A DNA stretch of 64,000 nt, from NCBI RefSeq assembly GCF_950023065.1, contig NC_088681.1:930001-994000 (forward strand). The letters are read 5' to 3'. The first letter of the stretch is position 1; each line of letters opens with the position of its first letter. Origin of the DNA: Planococcus citri. Taxonomy: Eukaryota; Arthropoda; Insecta; Hemiptera; Pseudococcidae. Below are positions 45,827-56,428 of this stretch, in pieces. Below the pieces are notes generated by a model. That model was not told the DNA's origin, ran no database searches, and saw only the letters and a program-made list of their open reading frames with translations. The translations under genes and the position numbers were made by a program.

Positions 45827-46797
45827 CCCTCACGGAAAAAAAATAGTACTTTCTGAGTAGTAGTTTTTTAACGGAGTAAAAAGTACTACTTTTTAACACT
45901 TTCATGGAGAAATATTAGTAGTTTTGCATAAAAACTACTACTTTTGTCTAAAAACTAGTTCAAATTACTACTTCGTAAGTAGTAGTTTTGAAGTACATAG
46001 TAATTTTAACCAGGGATGGAAGAGCCTTGAATTCAGGGCTCCCGCTCTTGGCTCTGGCTCAGCTCCCCGCAAGTTTCAGCTCTGGCTCGCTCTTGGCTCT
46101 TGGCTCTTTTTCTTTACAAGAGCTCTTTGGCTCCTTGCTCGCTCCTCAATTCTTCCCGACTCCGCTCTTTGACTCTCGGCTCCCTCTTCCAATTTCTCGG
46201 CTCCCACTCCAGCTCCAGCTCTGGCTCTTGGCTCTTTAAATTAGAGTTCAAAATTCGTGAAAAACGATGAAAAAAATGAAAATACACTGCATTTATTTTC
46301 ATTTCATTTCTCAATGAGGAAAAAAACTTAAAAATTCTTCATTTTCTTCACAAATGTGAGTTAAAAGTTGAATTTTTGATAAAATTGTGCGCATTTTTTA
46401 ACTTTTTTCTCTACTTTTAGGGAGCCAAAGAGCCTGAAAAATTTTGTGGGCTCCCACTTGGCTCTGGCTCTTTCCAGGTTAAAGACTCCTTATGATGATG
46501 GCTCTCTTGAGTAAAATAAGGAGCTCTTTTGCAAGAGAGCTCTTGATGTTTTTCTGCATTTTCATTTATTTGGCTCTTGGCTCTGGCTCTAGCTCCTCAA
46601 AAAATTCGGCTCTTTCAGACTCTGGCTCCGGCTCGCTCCCGGCTCTTCCATCCCTGATTTTAACTACCGTTTTTAGACAAAAGTAGTAGTTTTTACGTAA
46701 AACTACTAATATTTCTCCACGAAGGTGTTAAAAAGTAGTACTTTTTACTCCGTTAAAAAACTACTACTCAGAAAGTACTATTTTTTTTCCGTAAGGG
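45827..46797. mobile_element. TA-flanked MITE carrying a nested hAT element
   Basis: Ends begin CCCTCACGG and CCCTTACGG, followed on both strands by AAAAAAAATAGTACTTTCTG and GTAGTAGTTTTTTAACGGAG. TA flanks the ends (45825-45826 and 46798-46799). Without the nested insert the element is about 317 bp and almost wholly a foldback of AAAAGTAGTACTTTTT-type words. The insertion at 46011-46656 splits it near the middle. No coding capacity. Confidence 0.85.
46011..46656. mobile_element. Non-autonomous hAT element, 646 bp
   Basis: Terminal inverted repeats CAGGGATGGAAGAGCC (left) and its complement (right) are flanked by the exact 8-bp duplication ATTTTAAC (46003-46010 and 46657-46664). An 8-bp duplication with ends of the form CAGGG..CCCTG is diagnostic of the hAT superfamily. 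Near both ends the interior is built of repeated GGCTCT/GGCTCC words. Such subterminal repeats are often transposase-binding sites in hAT elements. No transposase is encoded. Confidence 0.93.
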
Positions 46798-46799
46798 TA

Positions 46800-48197
46800 G
46801 TCTCAATAATTGTCAAATGAAAAAAAAAACTCCGGTTTCTTACCAAAATTGTCAAAGTTTTATTTTGGTAAACATTGTCAAAATGCTCCAAGTTTATTTT
46901 TAATCGTGAGAACTCACTGATTACAATTTTTTTGTAGTGATGAAAACTCATTTCACCCTCAAGAGTAATCATTTTTTTTTTACCCTTTTCACATCGACTT
47001 TGTAACTCAAGACTCAATTGAGGTAAAGGCGAAAAAGAATGGTGATCGGATTGGTGAGATAGTTTTTTATCAGACAAGATCACAATTTTGTACTAATTCT
47101 GGTAGGTCATTTGGCCTTATTAATTTGTCGGTTCAACCGAACGGTCAAAATGATCTCACCGGAAGAGCTTTACAATATAAATTTAAGTTTCTATTTTGAT
47201 ATTTTTAGAATTTTTTTTTCCATTTGTGATCTCAGAGCTGATTGGTTTTGTTTTTTAAACTCATAGTTTCAGTTCTGCAGCTCTGAATTCGATTAGAATT
47301 CACTCGCTGAGTTCAAAATGATGGGTTGTTAGAAAAGACTAAGAGATGCATGCCTGATCTTGATCAGATCATCAGATCCGCTGATTGAATTCTGATTTTT
47401 GAATTAGAGAGAAAGAGGGCAAAGAGCAATAAATGGACGCAGTTCAAAAGGCAACCAAGCGATGAAGCGACATTACATTTTAATGGAAATTGAGTTTTTG
47501 ATATCACTGGATTCGTCTTGACTCTTGATCTTGATAGTCTTGAATGTCTTGATCCTCAGAATCTGAAGTTCTTTCTTTAAAAATTTTTAAGCAATGTGCA
47601 AGATGATTGATGAATATTAAATTAAATTGGTTTTTTTTACTTTTTTTTCATATGTTTTGAAAATTGAAAATTCAGTTGATTGATGGATTCAAATTCAAAA
47701 TAATTTTTGTTCTGACTCTGACGTTCTGACTTCTGACGTTCTCGTAGACCGTGACCGTACTCGTCGTCTCGTCTACTCTACTCGTAGTAGTCGTGTCGTT
47801 TGTCATACTCAGAATTCGGTCAGAAAATTTTTAGAAATTTTATTTTAATTTTCAAAAATACACCAAAATTTTTTTTAAAAAAATGTTGCAAGCTGCGTCA
47901 CGAAAAACGTTATGAACAGGTTCGGGTTCCGGTATAGTTCCGGTAGCAGAACGGTACGTAAACAAATCCACAGAACAAACAAAAACAATGACTCATAAAG
48001 ATGATAACGAAACGATTACCTGATAAAAATAGAAAATCGAGTCAACCCACGTACAATAATTCATAAATTCGCGTAGTCGAACTAAAATTAATTTAGGCGA
48101 AACTGGAATAACAGTGATGTAGGAGTATTCGCAAGGTCAGCCAAATAAACGTAAGATTTCATTACTCATACAATTTTGATCAATTTTCGGTCGCAAA
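46800..48197. other. Intergenic DNA and parvin promoter region
   Basis: No gene seen. The part nearest parvin (47730-47800) is rich in CTCGT/CGTAG words. AT-rich otherwise. Confidence 0.4.
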
Positions 48198-49825
48198 ATG
48201 GCTGTACCAAGACCAAAATCTCCGCGTCCAGTTCCTCCTCCTATAAAAGAGGAAAAAGAGGATACAATATGGAACAAAATGGCTACAATCGGTACATTGG
48301 GCAGAAAAAAACGTAGCAAAGAAGGTAAAATTTCAATCAGCCTAACCCCAGTAACCTAAATCCGTTCACTAACAAGCTAACCTTCGTTGTATAAAAAAAT
48401 AGTGCAGGAAGTTCAAGAGGAAGGAAAATACGCCATCGATTCTCCCGGATCTCCTGTTACGGATTTACCTCCCGAAGATTACGAATTGGGAGAGAATGAG
48501 GAAAGATCGATGATCGAACCTCACTCGTACGACGACCCTAAACTCAAAGAGCTTATTGCCGTACTGATTGATTGGATCAACGACGAGTTGGCCGATCATA
48601 GAATTATCGTAAAAACTCTCGACGAAGATTTATATGATGGACAAATTCTGCAAAAATTATTCGGTATTAATTCATCGCGTATTGTTTACAAATTAGCTAT
48701 GTCCAATCGAGGTGCTAAACGATTCGTTTCCTTTTATAGAAAAATTAACTTCCGAGAAATTAGATGTACCGGAAGTCACTCAATCTCAAGAAGGTCAAAA
48801 GCAGAAACTCCGCATTGTACTGAGTGCAGTTAACAGAGTACGTTGTCGCAAATATCAATTCGACTAGGTTTCGAAATTTTTGAATTAATTTTACATTGTT
48901 CGTTTTTCCAGCTATTGGGCTATAGTCATTTCAATCAGCCGAAATGGGATGTGGAGAGTATTCATTCGAAAAACGTGGTATCAATTCTTCATCTTTTGGT
49001 TGCCTTGGCACGTCATTTCCGTGCTCCTGTCCGTCTTCCTGAAAACGTATCGGTGTATGTTGTTGTAGTTCAGGTAATCGATGATCAATCACACTATTTG
49101 AATAATTAACCGACGTAATTTTTAATCCTCGAATACTTTTTCAACGCTAGAAACGAGAAGGAGCATTGAATCATCGTACAGTTGTGGAAGAAATTACATC
49201 GCATTACGAAGACGTTGGAATGCGTTGCGAACGAGATGCCTTCGATACTTTATTCGATCACGCTCCCGATAAGCTGCAAGTTGTGAAAAAAGTACGTCTC
49301 CTCAAAGAGTTCTCCGGCCACCTAATCGAGACAAATTCTCTATTTTACACTCGTCGTGTTTTTTTATTTTCGTTTCAGTCTTTAATTACATTCGTAAACA
49401 GATATTTGAACAAAATCAACTACGAAGTCGTTGATTTAGATACGCAGTTTCACGACGGCGTTAACCTTGTCCTACTTATGGGTTTATTAGAAGGATTCTT
49501 CGTGCCATTATACTCGTTCCATATACATCCTCAAGATTTCGATCAAAAAGTACACAACGTGTCGTTCGCTTTCGAACTAATGCAAGACGTTGGTCTGGAT
49601 AAACCGAAAGCTCGTCCCGAAGGTATGCATTGCTTGTATTACACACCTCGTCGAAATACACGTTCCTTTTACCGATTACCGTTTACGTCTTCCTCGTGTA
49701 ATTTACCACGTTGCATTCGTTACATGATGTATCATTATCGTGTTTCAGATATAGTGAATTTGGATTTGAAGTCGACGCTACGAGTACTATATAATTTATT
49801 CACAAAATACAAAAATATGGGGTAG
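48198..49825 (+). CDS. PARVA: Parvin (actopaxin family)
   Basis: Seven exons: 48198-48324, 48403-48663, 48740-48837, 48912-49073, 49151-49291, 49379-49622 and 49749-49825. They encode 369 residues, close to human alpha-parvin (372). The N-terminus is Pro-rich (PRPKSPRPVPPP). Calponin-homology domain 1 lies at about 90-195 (KLKELIAVLIDWINDELADH, DLYDGQILQKL, HLLVALARHFRAPVRLPE). Domain 2 lies at about 263-369 (KSLITFVNRYLNK, FHDGVNLVLLMGLLEGFFVP, KVHNVSFAFELM) and ends in LDLKSTLRVLYNLFTKYKN. Parvin binds integrin-linked kinase and PINCH and connects integrin adhesions to actin. The acceptor of exon 2 is the TAG at 48400-48402, not the nearby CAG, because only that keeps the frame. Confidence 0.96.
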
Positions 49826-50360
49826 AAAATACAAGAAACGTACGCAGCGCAGTATTTAAGTAACACGAAAATTCGTCGCCGAATTAAACTTCACCTACCT
49901 AGTACTCGTAAATTTCCGATTGCGTCGAGCACGCGAATTCTATTCTAATGATCCGAAGTCGGTTTAATTTTGTTATTACACACAATTATTTCCAACTTGC
50001 CTCTATCATTTGTTACCTTTTTCTAAATGATAATGACGATTCTCTATTTCATTTTATCATTTTGAAAACGCGAGTGAGGGGTTTGTACTTCTTGAAATTT
50101 TAAACCGAGTCATCATTAAGTACTGCGAATTGCGATGTATCTAATCGAAATACACTTAATAGCGAAATACAACATTAAAATACGCCTTACGATAACATTA
50201 GAAAAAAAACAACGGATGTACCTAATACGTATGTTTTGTACTCGACTCACCAAATGTTATTTAATTATTTAACAATTTTTTATTTAACGTAGATTACTTT
50301 TTTTAACTTTCACGTTTTATAATATGGTTAGATGTACCTATCTTATTACTGTTTCTGAGA

Positions 50361-50366
50361 AATAAA
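50361..50366 (+). terminator. Polyadenylation signal of parvin
   Basis: AATAAA lies about 535 nt after the parvin stop codon. It is the first clear canonical hexamer, and would give a 3' UTR of about 550 nt. Confidence 0.55.
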
Positions 50367-50399
50367 CATTTTTAATATTTTGTTACTTTGTATCGTATC

Positions 50400-53052
50400 A
50401 ATTTAAATGATCTCGAATCAAGAAAAATTACCGTAGCGAAATTCTAATGCCGAATAAGTACCAGAAATATTTCCGCAAGTTTACGTTTCGTCGTTTTTCA
50501 TCAAAATTCTTCTGATGAAAATGTTTACTTTTCCAAGAAAACTAGAAAAAAAAAATACAGGAGAAAAAATGAAAATTCCGATTGAGTAAAATATTTTAAA
50601 GTTTCATTCGGTTTGAAAAAATTAAAAAACCAGAACTTTTCTGCCAAATGTTACCAAATTTGACTATAACTTCATTACGATTTCTTTATTTAAAAAAACA
50701 AAACAAAAACATGAAAAACTTGGTGGAGTTTTTTTTTATTCAAATATGAGAAGAATAAAATTAAAAAATTTTATTTTGAAAAAAAAATGAAAAAAACGGA
50801 CTTTTCTTTGCAATTTTGTCTAGAAAACAAAAATGTCTAAGTAATTTGAAATTTTGTTAAAAATAGATTTTTTGCAAGTTTGGCACCAAAAAATAGTCTT
50901 CCTTTGATTTTTTTTTCAATTTTTTTAGAATTTACTTCACTACCTAATTGGCCAAAAAATTTTAATTAACTTTTGAATTTACACTCTTGAAATTTTGCGG
51001 TAATTGACTAAAAAGGTTGAAAGGGTTCCCAGTATGCCTGAGCATTGACCAAAGTTCTAGGCTCCTACTAAAGTTAATTTTTGGGCCTTGGTGCGTGGGG
51101 GCTTCATTGAATGAATTATTCGCATTTCGTCACTTTGCTCAAAAATCATGCTAAAAATCAACCTTAAAACATGCGCACTTTTAAATTTTTCAAATTTTCA
51201 AAAATTCTTCAAAAATTTGAAAATAAACTTCAGCACGCGAAATTTTGGTTACCAGGGTTTCAGGACGACGTGCTTTTTCGGTCTAACTTTGTGTCGTTCA
51301 AATCGGAACAAGTGAATTAAAAAGGTATATTTTTTAACGACTTGGAAGATCTTTCATCTCGTGGCTCGGTATAATGAACTCTTGAACGATTTCAATGATT
51401 TTCATGCATCATTTCCATCAACGATTTGATCCTTACTCGCTGCACAGCTAATCAAGTTTAGTAGGTAGGTAATTATGGGATAGATACGAGTAGTTATTTG
51501 CACTATTATCCAATTCTTTAATTGCCTTGTCAGCTCTCTCTTAACTTTGACGAATTATTGATGGAATAGGAAAACACGACGACGACGACGACGGTAATGG
51601 TTAATGATAATTAAACATTAACAATGTGGCCGAAAAAAATGACGTAAAAAAAGAAAAATACTCGTACGAGTAGCCGGAGCACTCGACACGAGCGCATAAG
51701 GGTATTTTCCGCATTCTCTTTTTTCTGCACATCTCTTGATGAATTGAACGACGAGTCGACGACGATGAATACTGAATAGTCGTAGCATACTCGTAGTTAG
51801 CTAGGTAGGTATTGAAACCAAGCCACTTAGAGAATGTCACAATTTATACGCTGTACCATCAAAGGTATAAGCTACATTTTAATCTTTATTAGCCGGTAAC
51901 AAACGAATACGACCAACATACGTACAGTTAATAAGATGAACAAGAGGCGATAAAAAGGAAAATATTAGGAAAAATAGCGAGTAGGTAGTGAATCGGTTAA
52001 CTATAAAGATAAAAAGTGCACGATGAAGTTTCTACTAAATGATTCATTAGGAGGAGCTTAAAAGTCACGCGATATGACCACTTTCTACTGGCTTAGCTCA
52101 TCAAATATTTAATACATCCTTACAGCAGTTTGCCAGCCTACTTTATTATAATGCCATTAAACCCGATAGACAGTTCCCAACCATCTACTTACAAGTTTCC
52201 TTTTTTCTCTTTCTCAGTTTTTCTTTTTCATTTTTTTTCTTTTTTCATTTTTTTTTTTTTTTTTTTTCCATTATATCATAGATAACCATACTTTTCCGTT
52301 AATAGACGGACAAACACGCAATAAGCTCTCATGTCGGAAAAACAGCTAATAAATCGACCACTATCGATTGTTATCTTTTATATATAGGTTTTTTTGCTGC
52401 CGTTTTCGTTTCATTTCATTTTTTTTTCAACCAAAAGTACTTACATACGAGTAAGTACGTATAAGATCGACGATGGAAGAGAATAATAGGAGCTTTTATC
52501 GTTTGGAAAAATTGCGCTAGCGTTTTCCTCATCGCGTCGCTGGTGTTTATTTTCACTACATCATCAATGATAACGCGTGTGAAAAGAGTTGCAACACATT
52601 CTGCAAAATTAGCATCCGGCAGTGGGTACTGGGTACTGATATACGATAAAAAAAAAACCGCGCATAAAGGAGTACCTAAGTAAAAAGAAAAGAACCCGTT
52701 ATATACGAGTAAAATATAATATAGTCGAGCTGCATGCACAAAGGTCAGCAAAGGCGTGAATACTGATAACGTATCAACGGATATGGCTGAAAAATATTTT
52801 TTTATAATCGCGTAATTATTTATTAATTTTTAAACAGGCGCCGCGTACCGCGAACTCGCTGCGTGCCATGATACTCATCGTCAGCCCCTTCACCCTCCCC
52901 CACCCCCTCCTTGCTTCATTCTCTCTTTCGAATAGGTATACATTACATATACCTATCTACCTATTAACTACACACATTGCATCACTGGCAATTATTGTAA
53001 CGTAAAAAAACCGGCAAAGGCGAAACAATTACTTACCTGCCCTTTGTAAAGT
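50400..53052. other. Gene-free AT-rich DNA
   Basis: No coding sequence supported. Contains an ACG-type microsatellite (51577-51593), a T-rich pyrimidine tract (52196-52270) and many TAGGTA/TACGAGTA words. Minus-strand frames of 79 and 111 codons (51601-51840, 52416-52751) lack protein character. Confidence 0.45.
51577..51593 (+). repeat. (CGA)n microsatellite
   Basis: Five to six uninterrupted CGA units. Confidence 0.8.
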
Positions 53053-53576
53053 TAACCCTTTGAGACCCGAGAAGAATGTGATGGATGAAAATTGAAAAGT
53101 TTCATTATATGGGAAGGAGTGCCTACCTAAAACTTCGTTAAGCAGGATTTTTTTTCAAAAATTGAGGTTTACTCAAAATTTGATTTTGGAATTTGAGAAA
53201 AATAAATGCTCAAAATAGACATTTTTTCTATCCCAATTTCCAAAATAAATTTTCGATGTAAGGATACGAAAATTTTCCGAAAAGTTTCTCAACGTAATAT
53301 ATTGTATGTACCAAGATAAAAATTAGAGAAATTAGGTACGTGAAAAATTTTTGAAGCTAAAATCCAAAATTTTGAGAAAAAATTAAAATAATTTTCTGCA
53401 CAAGTTATAGCGTAATAATTACGAATGAAAAATTGTTGAACAAAAATAAAAAGATTGACAGCTTTTACACGTAAGTTCTAAGCAGAAAATCATTTTCTTA
53501 TTTTTTCTCAAAATTTTGAATTTTGGCTTCAAAAATTGTTGAATGACGTAATAATATAAATATTACTCAAAATTTT

Positions 53577-53750
53577 CTGATTTTTATGTTGGTAAGTAAT
53601 TCATAGAGAAACGAAAACTTTTTTTGGAAATCTGGATAGAAAAAAATGTCCATTTTGAGCATGCCCTCAAATTCCAAAAAAAAATGTTGAGTTACACTCA
53701 AATTTTTTTGAAAATCTGCTCAACAAAGTTATAGGTACCTACTCCTTTCC
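53577..53750 (+). repeat. Long direct repeat, left copy
   Basis: This segment (CTGATTTTTATGTTGG to ACTCCTTTCC) recurs at 56193-56367 with a handful of substitutions and short indels. The two copies immediately flank the retrotransposon, as a target-site duplication would. Confidence 0.8.
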
Positions 53751-54783
53751 TTTTTTTTTTTTTTTTCGTTTCCTTGTAAGCAGTAGACCTGTTGCCCTGT
53801 CTGCTACGGTGTGGAACCTGTTGAGGACGAGCCTGAGGTATCAGTGAGTTTCCTCCTTGGTCTCCCTCTGCTTCTCTTCCCCGTTGGTGTATGTTGGAGG
53901 ACCTGTTTTGGTGATCTTGTTTCCTCCATCCTCTTGACATGATTTCTCCAATCTTTCCTATACTGTTTTATTCTCTTCATGACTGGTTTCACTCCGAGAT
54001 CTGTTGTTATTTTCTCAGATGGGACTTTGTCTCTGAGAGTCACCCTTGCCGTTCTCCTCATGAACTTCTTCTCCGCTGCCGTTATTTTTCTTTTATCAGA
54101 TTTCTTCAGTGCCCATACCTCGCTTCCATAAGCCATCATTGGTATTGCTAGGGTATTGTACACCTTCAATATTGTTTATTTTCGTACCTTACTACTTCTC
54201 AGGGACCTATTTATCAGTCCTGTGACTCTCAGGAACTTTGCAATCTTTCCACCAGCATCTACTTCTCCCTAGTATGATATCTTGTTTCCCAGGTATTTGA
54301 AATTATTGACCTGTTCGATGATTTTACCATTAATTACAATCTTGCTTCTTACTGGTTCCTTTCCTTTAAAGACCATTGTTTTTGTTTTCTCCGAAGATAT
54401 TCTCATATCGTATTTTTCTGATGTCTTTGTTAGATTGTACATTGATCTCTGTAGGTCATCTTCTGTTTCGGCTAGTACTGCTTGATCATCTGCGAATAGC
54501 ACTGTTGATATTTCCTGCCTTCTGTCTGTTTTGATTCCTTTTGGCTTCATTTTCTGCCATTCTTTTACTATGTGATCCATGTAGATACATGTTGAATAAA
54601 ACACATGACAGTGGGCATCCTTGGCAAACTCCTCTGTTTATTTCTGCTTGGCCTGAGAGTATATTTCCAATTTGTACTCTTATTCTAGTGTTCTCATGTA
54701 TGCTATTTATTGCCTTTCGCATTTTATATGTTATTTCTTCATCTTTTAGGACTTCAGTTTTTTTCTATTGACCCTATCATATG

Positions 54784-55164
54784 TGTGGGCGCATATGGAA
54801 AGGGACCTACCGACCAAAACGTAAATTTTACAGGAGAGCCATTTAAAGTTTTGCGCGCGGTTATTTCTCTTGTTGTTACTGTAAGATTACGTAGGGGTAT
54901 TCCAACTTCGAAGGTCCTACACTTTACCACACACTCACACACGCCCTCCAATGACCTCTACCGGTCAGATTATGCACTGCATTCAAGTTTTTTCGATTAT
55001 GAATTCTGTCATGGTTCACTTAGAAGCGAAAAATTTCGATGAAATAGGAGTTATTGGCGGGTTTGGGAGGTTCCATTCGATTCTCTAAGAGTTCCTACAA
55101 CAATTTCAGGAAAAAAAAAATTTTCATTTTTTGGTCGGTAGGTCCCTTTCCGTACGCGCCCTCA
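54784..55164. mobile_element. Small inverted-repeat element inside the retrotransposon
   Basis: Ends read TGTGGGCGCATATGGAAAGG and, on the other strand, TGAGGGCGCGTACGGAAAGG, both followed by GACCTACCGACCAAAA. The flanks are the direct repeat CATATG (54778-54783 and 55165-55170). Removing the insert and one CATATG restores the conserved reverse transcriptase motif-A reading, which fixes the borders. 381 bp, no coding frame. Confidence 0.88.
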
Positions 55165-55502
55165 CATATGCTTTTTCCAGGTCTATAAAGTATAAAGCAC
55201 ATGTGTGTTGTTGGTATGCCATCTTCTCCTGGAGCATTTGCATTTTTTGCTGTTTTCAAAGCTTCTTGTAGCTCTTTAAATGAAATTCTGTCTTCTGTTT
55301 CTCCAATTTCATCTTCTATCTTTGTATCTTGTGCATTTTCATCACTCCAGAGTTCTTGAAAGTATTCCTGTGCATCATTGATTTTAATTTTTGGCAAACC
55401 CACTCTTTCGTTAAAATTTGTGTCAATTCTCCTTATGATCTTATACACCTTTGGCCATAACTTGTATGTGTCATGCTCCAGGAATGTGATGAAATTTTCC
55501 CA

Positions 55503-55521
55503 GCTCTCTCTCTCTCTCTCT
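55503..55521 (+). repeat. (CT)n microsatellite
   Basis: Nine to ten CT units lie within the retrotransposon remnant. Confidence 0.85.
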
Positions 55522-56192
55522 GTAATTTCCTAGACTTTCTCTTGACTTTTGCAGACTGTTTTCAATATTCTTCACCATCAACCTTACTTTTTGTGCTCAT
55601 GAATTTTCTAAATGCCTGTCTTTTCTTTTGTATGAGTTCTTGGATTTCATTGTCCCAATTCTTTATTCACTTTGCCCCGATTCTGGAATGAACCATTCCT
55701 AAGCTTTCTTTTGCCGCTTTTGTCACAATGGATTTGATATTTTTCCATTCTTCTTCTATGTCCTGGCTTTTTAGTATCTCTTCACTTATGACATTCATCC
55801 GTTTTTGGTACAGCCATTAGTTGATTGGGTCATCCAGGGCTCTTGTGTTGATTTTCTTTTCATTTTTCCTGGCTGGTATTCTTGTTGTTTCCATTCTCAT
55901 TACTCCCTGAACAAAATGATGGTCAGTGCCTATTTCTAGACCATTATATGTTCTTACATCCAAGAATTTCTTCGCGGCATTTTCATTGGCTATAAAATGG
56001 TCGATCATTGAGCTTTGTCCTCTTGTATTGCTCGTTTGCTCCATGTCATCTTGTGATCTTTTTTGTGTTGGTAGAATGTATTCATGATTCTTAGTCCGTT
56101 GAAAGTGCAAAAATCTATCAGTCTCTTCCCATTTATATTCATTCCTTCTGTTCCATACATACCTGTTACTGTCTTTACAGCCTGATCTCCTA

Positions 56193-56367
56193 CTGATTTT
56201 TCTGTTGGTAAGTATTTCATAGAGAAACGAAAACTTTTTTTTGGAAATCTGGATAGAAAAAATGTCCATTTTGAGCATGCCCTCAAATTCCAAAAAGAAA
56301 TTTTGAGTTACACACAATTTTTTTGAAAATCTGCTCAACAAAGTTATGTACCTACCTACTCCTTTCC
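56193..56367 (+). repeat. Long direct repeat, right copy
   Basis: Second copy of the segment at 53577-53750, adjacent to the truncated 5' end of the retrotransposon. Differences are mostly in homopolymer length and in TAGGTACC versus TGTACCTACC. Confidence 0.8.
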
Positions 56368-56428
56368 ATATATCTAATGAAAATTGAAATTTTCATCCAT
56401 CAGATTCTCCTCGAGTCTCAAATGGTAA

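Larger units (their letters stand above)
53751..56192 (-). pseudogene. 5'-truncated RTE-like non-LTR retrotransposon
   Basis: Read on the minus strand. A truncated endonuclease part comes first (VGDQAVKTVTGMYG, INGKRLIDFCTFNGLRIMNT, MIDHFIAN, GTDHHFVQG). Reverse transcriptase motifs follow: APGEDGIP, the motif-A segment FIDLEKAYDRV split by an insertion, RGVCQGCPLSCVLFNMYL, the catalytic FADDQAVLAE and YLGNKIS. Then comes a C-terminal YGSEVWALKKSDKRK with RDKVPSEKI and GKRSRGRPRRK. These resemble RTE-clade elements. It ends in an A tract (minus strand, 53751-53768). Several stops and frameshifts and the insertion at 54784-55164 make it dead. It is cut off inside the endonuclease at its 5' end. 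Confidence 0.85.
53053..56428. mobile_element. Foldback element interrupted by a retrotransposon
   Basis: The left end (TTTGAGACCCGAGAAGAATG, then TGATGGATGAAAATT) is matched in reverse complement at 56378-56428 (TTTGAGACTCGAGGAGAAT, TGATGGATGAAAATT). Arms continue inward: 53100-53300 pairs with 53577-53750 and again with 56193-56367. The centre is near 53415. The original foldback was about 0.75 kb. A retrotransposon now splits its right arm. Confidence 0.75.

Noticed and set aside
45988..46239. Leu/Pro-rich frames in the GGCTCT region
   Set aside because: Produced by the repeated GGCTCT words of the hAT element, open on both strands. Not coding.
55095..55448. 117-codon minus-strand frame taken as an intact gene
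   Set aside because: It joins the retrotransposon reverse transcriptase to the inserted small element. A chimeric pseudogene frame.
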